From contig CAZUHK010000004.1 of assembly GCA_964620345.1 (NCBI GenBank), forward strand, positions 1 through 54,088: a stretch of DNA of 54,088 bases, in the 5' to 3' direction. The stretch comes from CAZUHK01 sp964620345 (GTDB lineage Bacteria; Planctomycetota; Phycisphaerae; Phycisphaerales; Zrk34). A program made the position numbers and the translations under genes. The notes under the pieces were generated by a model. It did not search any database, was not told where the DNA came from, and saw nothing but the letters and a program-made list of their open reading frames with translations. Shown one piece after another: positions 28,621 to 36,006 of the stretch (its first letter is position 1; each line of letters starts with the position of its first letter).

Positions 28621-30164
28621 TCGCCTTCACCGCCGATCGCGTACAGGTGGGTCATCGTCATCACGTAGACCCGGCCGTTGGCGGCGATGGCCGAGCCGTA
28701 CAGCGGCGCGCCCTTCTCCATCTGACCCAGCACCTTCTTCTGCTTGTCGTGGGCGAACACGAACAGCGTGCCCTCCTCGTTGCCGATGTACACCTTGCCG
28801 TCGGCCAGCAGGGGCGAGCCCCAGATGTGGGCGCGGGTGTCGTGCTCCCAGTGCAGCTCGCCGGTGTCGGCATCGACGCAATACACCTTGCCGGCGTAGT
28901 CGGAGATGTAGACCAGGCCGTCGGCGATCGCGGGGGTGGAGATCGAGCGGCCGATCCCCTTGAACCGCCAGACCAGGCCGCTCTTGCTGATGTCGCCGCG
29001 CTTGGTCGGGTCGATGCACGTCAGCGCCCCCACGCCCTCGCCGTGCTCGGGATCCTGGCCGATGGTGACGTAGACTTTCTGCTCGTACACGACCGGCGTG
29101 CCGATGATTTCGCTGGGCCCCTCGTAGCGGGTGTACTTGATCGGCTTGCCATCCTTCTGCCAGTACTCCGGCGGGTTGCAGTCGATGCGCCACAGTTCCT
29201 TGAGCACGTCGAAACCGTCTTCGTCCTTCACCGGCCGCGTGTCGTAGCCGTAGGTCCAGCCGTCGCCGGCGCCGAAGATGATCTGCGCCTGCCCGCCGAA
29301 CTTCGCGTAGGCCGGGCTGGACCAGTTGCTGTGAAGCATGCGCTGGCTGATGCCGCTGGCTTCCTCGGCCACCAGCTCGCCGGTCTTCTTGTCCAGCACG
29401 ATCATGGCCGGGGCGCGGGGGCTGGGGATGTTGGTGTGCGACCAGTCCACGCCGTTGGACGTCGCGACGATCACCATGTCCCCCACGACCAGCGGCGAGG
29501 TGCTGGTGACGTTGTGCGGAAACACGCCCAACTCCTCGCGCATGTCGTACCGCCAGAGGATGTCGCCATCGGTATCGCTCAGCTCATCGACGCCCAGGTA
29601 TTTGGCCTCGTCCTTGAACGGCCCGTCGTTGCCATCGGCCAAACCGTTGACGTCGAGCGCGACGACTTCGCAGCGGTTGGTCACGACGTACACCACCTCG
29701 CCCTCCACCGCCGGCGAAGAACAGATGCCCAGGTATTCCCAATCGCTGACCTTGCCGGCCCCGAGCTTGGGCACGGCGAGCTGCCAGATGAACTTTCCGG
29801 TCTTCTCATCCAGGCACATCACGACGCTGCGGTCTTCGGGGTTGCCCGCGGCGTTGGTGTACTTCGCGTCGCGCGGGAAGGCGTTGTTGGTGCCCAGAAA
29901 GATGCGGCCGTCGGCCACGGTCGGGTTGCCGTAGCTCTGGCTGCCGAGCTTCGTGACCCACTTCACGTGCGTCGCGTCGGTCAGGTCCACCTGCTCGGTG
30001 TCGTAGTTGATCTGACCGGGGTTCCACTTGGCCGGCAGATTCTTCTCCGCCGGGGCGGTCATGTTGCGGTGCGGGGTCCGGCCCCACATGGGCCAGTCCG
30101 CCGCGGTCGCGGCGGTCGCGCCGATCAGGGCGGTCAGCGTGGTGAGGTAGGCAAGGCGTTTCAT
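28617..30164 (-). CDS. Secreted PQQ-type beta-propeller protein
   Basis: Exported protein of 515 residues (signal peptide LAYLTTLTALIGATAATA, mature start about ADWPMWGR). Repeats such as DGRIFLGTNNAFPRD, EVVYVVTNRCEVVALDVNG, KVYCVDADTGELHWEHDT and KVYIGNEEGTLFVFAHD form a quinoprotein-like propeller. The opening WPMWGRTPHRNMT is typical of outer-membrane-assembly-like and planctomycete PQQ-repeat proteins. AAGGAA precedes the ATG at 30164. The upstream junction holds repeat locus D. Confidence 0.85.
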   Translation of the reverse strand: MKRLAYLTTLTALIGATAATAADWPMWGRTPHRNMTAPAEKNLPAKWNPGQINYDTEQVDLTDATHVKWVTKLGSQSYGNPTVADGRIFLGTNNAFPRDAKYTNAAGNPEDRSVVMCLDEKTGKFIWQLAVPKLGAGKVSDWEYLGICSSPAVEGEVVYVVTNRCEVVALDVNGLADGNDGPFKDEAKYLGVDELSDTDGDILWRYDMREELGVFPHNVTSTSPLVVGDMVIVATSNGVDWSHTNIPSPRAPAMIVLDKKTGELVAEEASGISQRMLHSNWSSPAYAKFGGQAQIIFGAGDGWTYGYDTRPVKDEDGFDVLKELWRIDCNPPEYWQKDGKPIKYTRYEGPSEIIGTPVVYEQKVYVTIGQDPEHGEGVGALTCIDPTKRGDISKSGLVWRFKGIGRSISTPAIADGLVYISDYAGKVYCVDADTGELHWEHDTRAHIWGSPLLADGKVYIGNEEGTLFVFAHDKQKKVLGQMEKGAPLYGSAIAANGRVYVMTMTHLYAIGGEGE

Positions 30165-30186
30165 TCTGTGTTCCTTTGCGCGGCGG

Positions 30187-30258
30187 AATGACGAATGACT
30201 AATGTTCACCGTCAGGCGGTTTGTTTCAGACATTCGTCATTCGTCATTCGTCATTTTC
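30187..30258. repeat. Degenerate 7-nt arrays in inverted arms (locus D)
   Basis: Left arm 30187-30207: AATGACG, AATGACT, AATGTTC. Right arm 30231-30258: CATTCGT three times, then CATTTTC. The arms are reverse complements and enclose only 23 nt. On the minus strand the right arm encodes the last residues (KMTNDE) and the TGA of the upstream PQQ gene. Confidence 0.88.
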
Positions 30259-32651
30259 ACTTCGATGTTGTCGACGTAGACGCTGAACATGCTCTGCGGG
30301 CTGAGGCCGAAGATGCCCGGCGAGCCGTTGGTATGCACATAGGGCACGGGGACGTTGAGCGTCCAGTCGGCCGGCTCGTCTTCATCGCGCGGCCAGGCCT
30401 TGGCGTGCACCACGCCCGAGCCGTCGTCGTTCACCGTGACCGCGGCCTGGATCGTGTACCACCGCTTGGACTTCCAGTTGAAATCGGCGCGGCTGGTCAA
30501 CTGCCCCAGGTCGCGGGCGCGGTTGAAGTTTTCGATGTTCGAGTACACGCGCAGCTTCTGCTGGTTGCCATCGAGGCAGATGATGTACCGCTGACAGATC
30601 ACGCCGACCGTGGACATGCTGCGGCGGTTGCCATCGCTCATCACGTCGGCGGTGATCGTGTAGCCCTTGGCGTCGGCGTGGCCGAAGAAGATCATCGAGC
30701 GCATGAACAGCACGCGGTCGAGCGTCTTGGCCAGCACATGATTGTCCGCGTCGGTCGGGTCTTGGCGGACCTCCCACTTGAGCCGGGCGCCGATCCACGG
30801 CAGCGGCGGGTAGGCGAAGGCGTTGCCGGCCGCGTCCTTTTGATCCAACTCGAAGTCGTCGAAGCTTTCGTCGAACGGCCCATCGGGCAGGATGCGGCCC
30901 CGGGCCGTGCCGTGCAGCCGGCCGGCCTTGGTGAAGCGGAACGCGCCGGCGGAGTACTTCGCCGCGTCGTTGGCCACGATCTGCCCGGCGTCCCACGTCG
31001 CGTCGAGCTTCGCCTTGACCCGCGCCGTCGGCGGGATCCACGGCTCGGCGGCGGGCATGTCCATCGTCTGCATCGGGATCACACGGCCCGCGGCGTTCAC
31101 CGCCAGCACGCTGAACGTCTGCGCCCCGCCGGGCTTGAGCAGGAACTCGTTGGGCACGACCCGCACGCCCACCGCCTCGATGTCCGTCACCTCGCCCAGG
31201 CCACGCGCGACGTCCACCGCGGCGTCGCCCACGGCCCGGCCGGCCCGACCCAGGCCCTGGCCGATCTCCCCGAGCACGTCGCCCGCGTCGGCGTCGGCCT
31301 TCTTAAAGCAATACAGCTTCTGGGTCGTATGCACATACACCCGCCCACCCCACACCGCCGGCGAGCCGATGCACGAACCGGCCAGCTCATAATGCCCCAG
31401 CACCTCCGCCGCGCCGCCGTTGTCCTTGACCACGTACAGCCCGTCGTTCCACACCGGCACATAGAGCACGCCGCCGGGCGCGACCAGCGGCGAAGCGTGC
31501 AGCGTCGAGTTGACCAGCTTCTGTTCCCAGATCGTCCGGCCGGTCTTCGCGTCGATGCAGTACAACTCGCCCTGCGCGGTGAGCTGGTACACGCGGCCCT
31601 TGGCCAGCGCCGGCGAGCTGGTGAACATCGACACCTCGTCGTTCCGCCAAAGCTCATCGTCCTTGCCCAAGGTCGGCCGGCCGGCCTTGTCGGCTTCGGG
31701 CGTGGGCTTGCGCTTCAGCGCGACCATGCGGCCCCGGCCGGTGTCGTCGACGTTCTCCTTGCCGTGGATCGCGATCACCGCGTCGTCGGTCAGTGCGACC
31801 GATGAGTTCACCCCGCCCACCGCGAATTGGTAGCGCCAGATGGGTTCGCCGTTGTGCGCGTTGACGCAGACGACGTTGCCATCGCCCAGCGTGGCGTAGA
31901 ACACCCGCCGCTTGCCCCGGGTCGCGAAGACCGGCGAGCTGAACGAGCTGTCCTTGAGAAACGGCGGGCCCACGCCCGGATCGGCGACCCAGACGGCCTT
32001 GCCCGTGCGCTTTTCGAACGCATAGAAGCGATTGCGCGCCGGGCCCTGGCGGCCCCAGTTGCTGCTGATCGCGTTGACGATCGCCAGATCGCCGTCGATC
32101 GCCACCGCGCCGGTCCGGCCGTTGGGGAACGTGAGCCGGCCGAACTGTTCGAGCATCGACACTTCCCACTGCAATTCGCCATCGCGGTCGTAACACACCA
32201 GCAAGCCCGGCGTGGTCATCAGGTACACGTTGCCGGTCTGCGCATCGACCGTCGGCGCGCCGATCGAATAGCGCTCGTAGATCACATCGCTCAGAAAATC
32301 GGGGAAGTTTTTCCGCCAGTGCTCCTTGCCGGTCCGGGGATCCAGGCACAGCAGCACTTCGTGTTGCTCGACGCCTTCGCCGGTGTAGCCCCAGACGAAC
32401 AGGCGCGGGCCGTCGTGGTAGTTGGCGATGACCGGCGTGCCGCGGCCGGGCAGGTCGATCGACCATTCGAGGTTGTCGCCATCGGGCGCCAGGTCGCGCG
32501 GCAGGTTGGCCTGATCGGTCACGCCCATCTGCGTCGGCCCGCGCCAGTGCAGCCAGCCGGACGCGGGGTGATCCTTCGCCCAGCCGACCGTGGCCAGCGA
32601 CAAGGCGGCGGCAAAGCACGCGACAACTCGAAGACGAAACGGGGTGGTCAT
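30237..32651 (-). CDS. Secreted PQQ-type beta-propeller with C-terminal lectin-like domain
   Basis: First gene of the long operon: 804 residues with a signal peptide (VVACFAAALSLATVGWA). Residues about 30-480 form a PQQ/quinoprotein-like propeller (LLCLDPRTGKEHW, VVCVNAHNGEPIWRYQF, LYCIDAKTGRTIWEQKL). The C-terminal third (about 560-800) is beta-rich with Trp and ends YVDNIEVK, like LamG/DUF1080-type carbohydrate-binding folds. The stop and the last residues come from repeat locus D. A cell-surface binding role is likely; the ligand is unknown. Confidence 0.83.
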   Translation of the reverse strand: MTTPFRLRVVACFAAALSLATVGWAKDHPASGWLHWRGPTQMGVTDQANLPRDLAPDGDNLEWSIDLPGRGTPVIANYHDGPRLFVWGYTGEGVEQHEVLLCLDPRTGKEHWRKNFPDFLSDVIYERYSIGAPTVDAQTGNVYLMTTPGLLVCYDRDGELQWEVSMLEQFGRLTFPNGRTGAVAIDGDLAIVNAISSNWGRQGPARNRFYAFEKRTGKAVWVADPGVGPPFLKDSSFSSPVFATRGKRRVFYATLGDGNVVCVNAHNGEPIWRYQFAVGGVNSSVALTDDAVIAIHGKENVDDTGRGRMVALKRKPTPEADKAGRPTLGKDDELWRNDEVSMFTSSPALAKGRVYQLTAQGELYCIDAKTGRTIWEQKLVNSTLHASPLVAPGGVLYVPVWNDGLYVVKDNGGAAEVLGHYELAGSCIGSPAVWGGRVYVHTTQKLYCFKKADADAGDVLGEIGQGLGRAGRAVGDAAVDVARGLGEVTDIEAVGVRVVPNEFLLKPGGAQTFSVLAVNAAGRVIPMQTMDMPAAEPWIPPTARVKAKLDATWDAGQIVANDAAKYSAGAFRFTKAGRLHGTARGRILPDGPFDESFDDFELDQKDAAGNAFAYPPLPWIGARLKWEVRQDPTDADNHVLAKTLDRVLFMRSMIFFGHADAKGYTITADVMSDGNRRSMSTVGVICQRYIICLDGNQQKLRVYSNIENFNRARDLGQLTSRADFNWKSKRWYTIQAAVTVNDDGSGVVHAKAWPRDEDEPADWTLNVPVPYVHTNGSPGIFGLSPQSMFSVYVDNIEVKMTNDE

Positions 32652-32730
32652 GACAAGACCTTTCCAGATGCAGACCAGGCGAGAGGCACCCGCGAAGCGG
32701 GCCGACACGATCGGCGCGGCCACGACTTCT

Positions 32731-32768
32731 TTGCGGTCGATTGTACTCGTGCGTACAATCCGCGGCAA
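32731..32768. promoter_or_regulatory. Divergent overlapping promoters with a shared palindromic operator (MarR-type)
   Basis: A perfect inverted repeat GATTGTAC-N6-GTACAATC (32739-32760) sits between two opposed promoters. Forward: TTGCGG (32731-32736), 17 nt, TACAAT (32754-32759). Reverse: TTGCCG (32768-32763), 17 nt, TACAAT (32745-32740). Both -10 boxes lie inside the operator arms, so a dimer bound there would block the marR-like gene and the 22-kb operon together. A 22-nt palindrome between a MarR gene and its divergent target is the classic arrangement. Confidence 0.8.
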
Positions 32769-32772
32769 TTCC

Positions 32773-33315
32773 GTGCCTCGCCAATCCCAACCAGCGCGAC
32801 CCGATGACGACCAGACCGCCGAGCACCGGCTGCCGCCGCTGCTGCGTCGGGCGTGGTACGGCCTGAACCAGGCCTTCCGCCGGCGCATCGCGCCCCTGGG
32901 CATCACGCCCGACCAGTTCACCGTGCTGCGCTGGCTGGGCGAGTCGCCCCGCGCGGGCCTGACCCAGCGCGAGCTGGCCGACCGTATGGCCAGCGACCCC
33001 AACACGGTGACCGGGCTGCTCAAGCGGATGACCGCCGCGGGGTGGGTCGAGCGCGTCGACGATCCGGCGGACAAGCGCGTCAAGCGGTGCCGACTGGCGC
33101 CCGCGGGCCGGCGCATCTATCGCGCCGCGGCGCCCATCGCCGCGCGGCTGCAGGACGACGTGCTCGGTCGGCTCACCGCCGCCCAGCGCGAGCATTTCCT
33201 CAACACGCTGCGCACCGTCGCCGATGCGTGCCAGGATGAATTGGAGCGGTCGGGGCGAGCGGTGCGCGCGGCGGGGCGAGCGCGGCGGGGCACTGGTGGT
33301 AAACCGGAGAGGTGA
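32773..33315 (+). CDS. MarR-family transcriptional regulator
   Basis: A 180-residue winged-helix regulator. The core LGITPDQFTVLRWLGE, LTQRELADRMASDPNTVTGL (recognition helix) and RVDDPADKRVKRCRLAPAGR (the wing with the conserved D...R) is typical MarR. These dimers bind a palindrome and are released by aromatic or CoA-linked ligands. The GTG at 32773 was chosen because it lies just after the promoter; the longer frame upstream includes the operator. It is divergent from the long operon, which it probably represses. Confidence 0.9.
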   Translation: MPRQSQPARPDDDQTAEHRLPPLLRRAWYGLNQAFRRRIAPLGITPDQFTVLRWLGESPRAGLTQRELADRMASDPNTVTGLLKRMTAAGWVERVDDPADKRVKRCRLAPAGRRIYRAAAPIAARLQDDVLGRLTAAQREHFLNTLRTVADACQDELERSGRAVRAAGRARRGTGGKPER

Positions 33316-33341
33316 GCCGAGCGCGGAGCCGCGAGCGGCGG

Positions 33342-33358
33342 GGGTGACTGCGTCACCC
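33342..33358. terminator. Hairpin between convergent genes
   Basis: GGGTGAC-TGC-GTCACCC, a perfect 7-bp stem, lies between the MarR-like gene and the convergent PQQ gene. There is no T-run, so a terminator role is tentative. Confidence 0.4.
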
Positions 33359-33368
33359 GCTCATCCGG

Positions 33369-34742
33369 TCATTCGACCGATGCGCCGAAGCAGTACAGGT
33401 GGTTGCGCGTGCGCAGGATCATGCGGTCGCCGACGAAGACGGGCGTGGCGCGGAAGTCTTCGAGATTGTTGGTCGCCACGACCTTCGCCTCGCGGTCGGC
33501 GGTGACCACGGCGGTGACGCCCTTCTCGTTGCTGACCAGCACGTGATCGCCGGCAAGCGTCACGCTGGGGTACGCGCTGTTGGATCCGCCGCGGCCGCCG
33601 AGAAAATCCTCGCGTTCGACCAGCAGTTCGCCCGTCGCCGCGTCCAGCACGCTGAAGTTCTCCTCGCGCGAGATGGTGAACACCAGCCCATCGTGGACCG
33701 CCGGGGAGGCGTAATGGCGGCTGCCCTTGATCTTCGTCGTCCAAAGCGGCCGGGGCGCGAACGGCTCGTCGGCCGCCGCGGGCAGCTTCACCGCGCGGCT
33801 GGTGCCCTGGATGTAGTAAACCACGCCATCGTGGACGACCGGCGCGGCGTATTCGAGCTGGCCCAGGCCGGTCGCCAGCACGTGGCCGTCGGCGGCGCGC
33901 ACCGCCTGGCCGTCGGTGGTCAGCACGATTGGCGTCTGGCCGATCGTCGTGGCGACGGGTGACCCCCAATGCTCGCGTGAATCGACTTCCCACGCCGGCT
34001 CACCGGTCGCCGGGTCGAACGCGCGCAGCTTGCCGTGGTGGACGATCAGCTTGCCCCCGGCCAGCAGCGGCGAGGCGCTCAAGCCCCAGCCGTGGCCCGG
34101 CTTGCCGACGAAGCGCACCCACCGGCGGTCGCCTTGCAGGTCGTACGCCGCGAGCACGCCGGTGCCGAACAGCACGAACACATGCTCGCCGTCGCTCGTG
34201 GGCGTGGGCGAGCTGTAGCCGTTGGCCCCGTGCGTGCGCGGCAGCTTGAACGGGTCGGCCGCGTTCGCCGCTCGCTTGTGCTGATCGCGCTGGCGCCGCA
34301 GCTTGCGGAGCCGGCGCTTGTCCGGCTTTTGATCGGCTTTGAGTGCTTCGATTTGCTTTTCGACATCCGCGAGTCGCGCCGTCGCGTCGGCCGCGTCGCG
34401 CTGGGCTTGCTGGCGCATCTGCGCCCGCAAGTCCTCGGGCAGCACCCGCTCGTAGTCGTGGTCGGCGTGCCAGAGGATGCGGCCGTCGGCAAGAGCGACG
34501 CACAGCAGCGTGGCCGGCTCGGCACAGACGAAGACCCGATCGCCCGCGACCACCGGCGAGGCGTTGGACCAGTCGGGCATCGGCGTCTTCCAGATCGCGT
34601 TGCGGTCCGGGCCCCATTGGTACACCGGCTTGGCATCGGGGTAGGCGCCGACGCCGTCGGTCCGCCAGCCGATCGCCTGGCCCGAGGCCCACTCGGCCAA
34701 CATCACCATCATCATCGCGGCCAGGATCGATTGCGTGCGCAT
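33369..34742 (-). CDS. Secreted PQQ-type beta-propeller with internal coiled coil
   Basis: A 457-residue exported protein (signal peptide ILAAMMMVMLAEWASG). PQQ-like strands (VFVCAEPATLLCVALADGRILW, quoted in part: VFVCAEPATLLCVAL; VLVSNEKGVTAVVTAD) surround a charged helix at about residues 95-160 rich in Arg, Lys and Gln (QKPDKRRLRKLRRQRDQHK), probably a coiled coil. The ATG at 34742 was taken because the signal peptide follows it. It converges on the MarR-like gene and is transcribed separately from the operon. Confidence 0.82.
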   Translation of the reverse strand: MRTQSILAAMMMVMLAEWASGQAIGWRTDGVGAYPDAKPVYQWGPDRNAIWKTPMPDWSNASPVVAGDRVFVCAEPATLLCVALADGRILWHADHDYERVLPEDLRAQMRQQAQRDAADATARLADVEKQIEALKADQKPDKRRLRKLRRQRDQHKRAANAADPFKLPRTHGANGYSSPTPTSDGEHVFVLFGTGVLAAYDLQGDRRWVRFVGKPGHGWGLSASPLLAGGKLIVHHGKLRAFDPATGEPAWEVDSREHWGSPVATTIGQTPIVLTTDGQAVRAADGHVLATGLGQLEYAAPVVHDGVVYYIQGTSRAVKLPAAADEPFAPRPLWTTKIKGSRHYASPAVHDGLVFTISREENFSVLDAATGELLVEREDFLGGRGGSNSAYPSVTLAGDHVLVSNEKGVTAVVTADREAKVVATNNLEDFRATPVFVGDRMILRTRNHLYCFGASVE

Positions 34743-35337
34743 GTTCAATGCTCCGGCTCGATAGATGCCAGGCCTCGACCCCCGCGGGCCGGCGGTGGAC
34801 GACGGCATTGTACCCGCCTCGCCGTGCGGGCTGGTGGGGTTGTGCGGAATATCCGCCCCCCGCAAGTCGGCCGACCGAAAGTTTTCCCAGCGGCCTTTGC
34901 GTCCGGTTGTTTTATATCTTCTGCTGTTCCTGTGTCGGCCGGGCGGGATTCGTCCGGCCCGGCGAAGACGGCACCGTCGCCACGGGCGCCGACGCCGACG
35001 AACAACCCGCCCCCCGACGCGGTCGAGGGCGTGGAAGCACTGACCGACGAATCATTCCCAACGCCTACCCACCCGCCGAAAGCCCGTCCGCATCCCCCCG
35101 CGGCGGGCTTTCTTCGTGCGCGTAGCGAATCCGGCTGATCGCCCGCTTATCCCAACGCATTCCCGCCGCATTCAGTCAACCCGATCGCCACGCCCGCTGA
35201 ACCGCGCGTTTTTCAGGGACGACTGGAGCAACTTGCGTGAATATTGGCCGCTTACGGCTTGGCATCGGCGCCACTGGGGTCGGCGATCGCGCGAAGCCGC
35301 GAGCGGCCGGAAATTTCGCCAAACGCCATGATCCGGG
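34743..35337. other. Intergenic stretch with one hairpin
   Basis: About 595 nt between the PQQ gene and fliS. It is mostly GC-rich with an AT-richer patch near 34905-34925 (TTGTTTTATATC), which may be a promoter, and the hairpin at 35078-35112. A small RNA between them is possible but not supported further. No coding frame is convincing. Confidence 0.4.
35078..35112. terminator. Imperfect terminator-like hairpin
   Basis: GAAAGCCCG-T-CCGC pairs with GCGG-CGGGCTTTC around an 8-nt loop. Short T-rich ends occur on both sides, so it could end transcription from either strand, including read-out from fliS. Confidence 0.5.
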
Positions 35338-35838
35338 TTAGCCCTCGACGCTGAGGTGTTGGCGCGGGGCGTCGGCGGGGGGGCCGATGCGGCCCAAGGG
35401 GGCGTCGGGGATGGGTTGGCCGGCGTGGGCGGTGGGGTGGGCCGGCAGGTCGCGGCGCTCGGCTTCGCCGGCCTTGTCGATCAGCAGCCGCCAGGTCTCG
35501 CGCTCGTATTCGAGCAGGTTGATCGCTTCGTGGATCGGCGCATCGTCGCGCTCGAGGTTGGCGTCGACCAGGCGGCGGTAGATGTAGGTGTACAGCGCGG
35601 CCAGACGTGCGCACAGATCGGGCGAGACGTCGTGCTTGAGGGAGGTGTTGAGCTCCATCACAATCTTCTGCGCGCGGATCAGGCCGTTGTACATGCCTTC
35701 CCAGTCGCTTTTGCCGATGGCGTCGGCGGCCTGGCGGCAGAACTTGACCGCCCCGTCGAACAGCATCAGCCGCAGCTCGAGCGGGTCGGCGCTGAGCACG
35801 CGGTTGCGCAGGTAGGTGTTGGCTTGTGCTTGACTCAT
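35338..35838 (-). CDS. fliS: Flagellar chaperone FliS
   Basis: Cytosolic chaperone that keeps flagellin unpolymerised before export. The 166 residues contain the FliS core: YLRNRVLSADPLELRLMLFD, quoted as NRVLSADPLELRLMLFD (about 10), GLIRAQKIVMELNTSL (about 52) and the closing helices LAALYTYIYRRLVDAN. The core ends near residue 125; a Pro-rich tail of about 40 residues follows and is longer than usual. fliD lies directly upstream on the same strand, the usual order. Confidence 0.92.
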   Translation of the reverse strand: MSQAQANTYLRNRVLSADPLELRLMLFDGAVKFCRQAADAIGKSDWEGMYNGLIRAQKIVMELNTSLKHDVSPDLCARLAALYTYIYRRLVDANLERDDAPIHEAINLLEYERETWRLLIDKAGEAERRDLPAHPTAHAGQPIPDAPLGRIGPPADAPRQHLSVEG

Positions 35839-35946
35839 ACCGGGGCTTATCGGCCAGCGCGGGACGGGGCTTGATGTTTCGCGACGGTTCGTGTCGGAAC
35901 GGTTTTATCGGGCTTCGCCGGCCCGCTGGAAGCGGGCCTCGCCCGA

Positions 35947-35992
35947 GGCGCGGCCTCGCCCGGGCGCGGCTCGCCCGGGGCGCGGCTCGCCC
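35947..35992. repeat. GC-rich 16-nt tandem repeat between fliD and fliS
   Basis: Three copies spaced 16 nt apart begin GGCGCGGC (35947, 35963, 35979), each followed by a CTCGCCCG or TCGCCCG block. Related GGCTTCGCC and GGGCCTCGCCC words lie just before. It may fold into GC-rich hairpins; its role is unknown. Confidence 0.7.
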
Positions 35993-36006
35993 AAAATGCG
36001 CGACGG

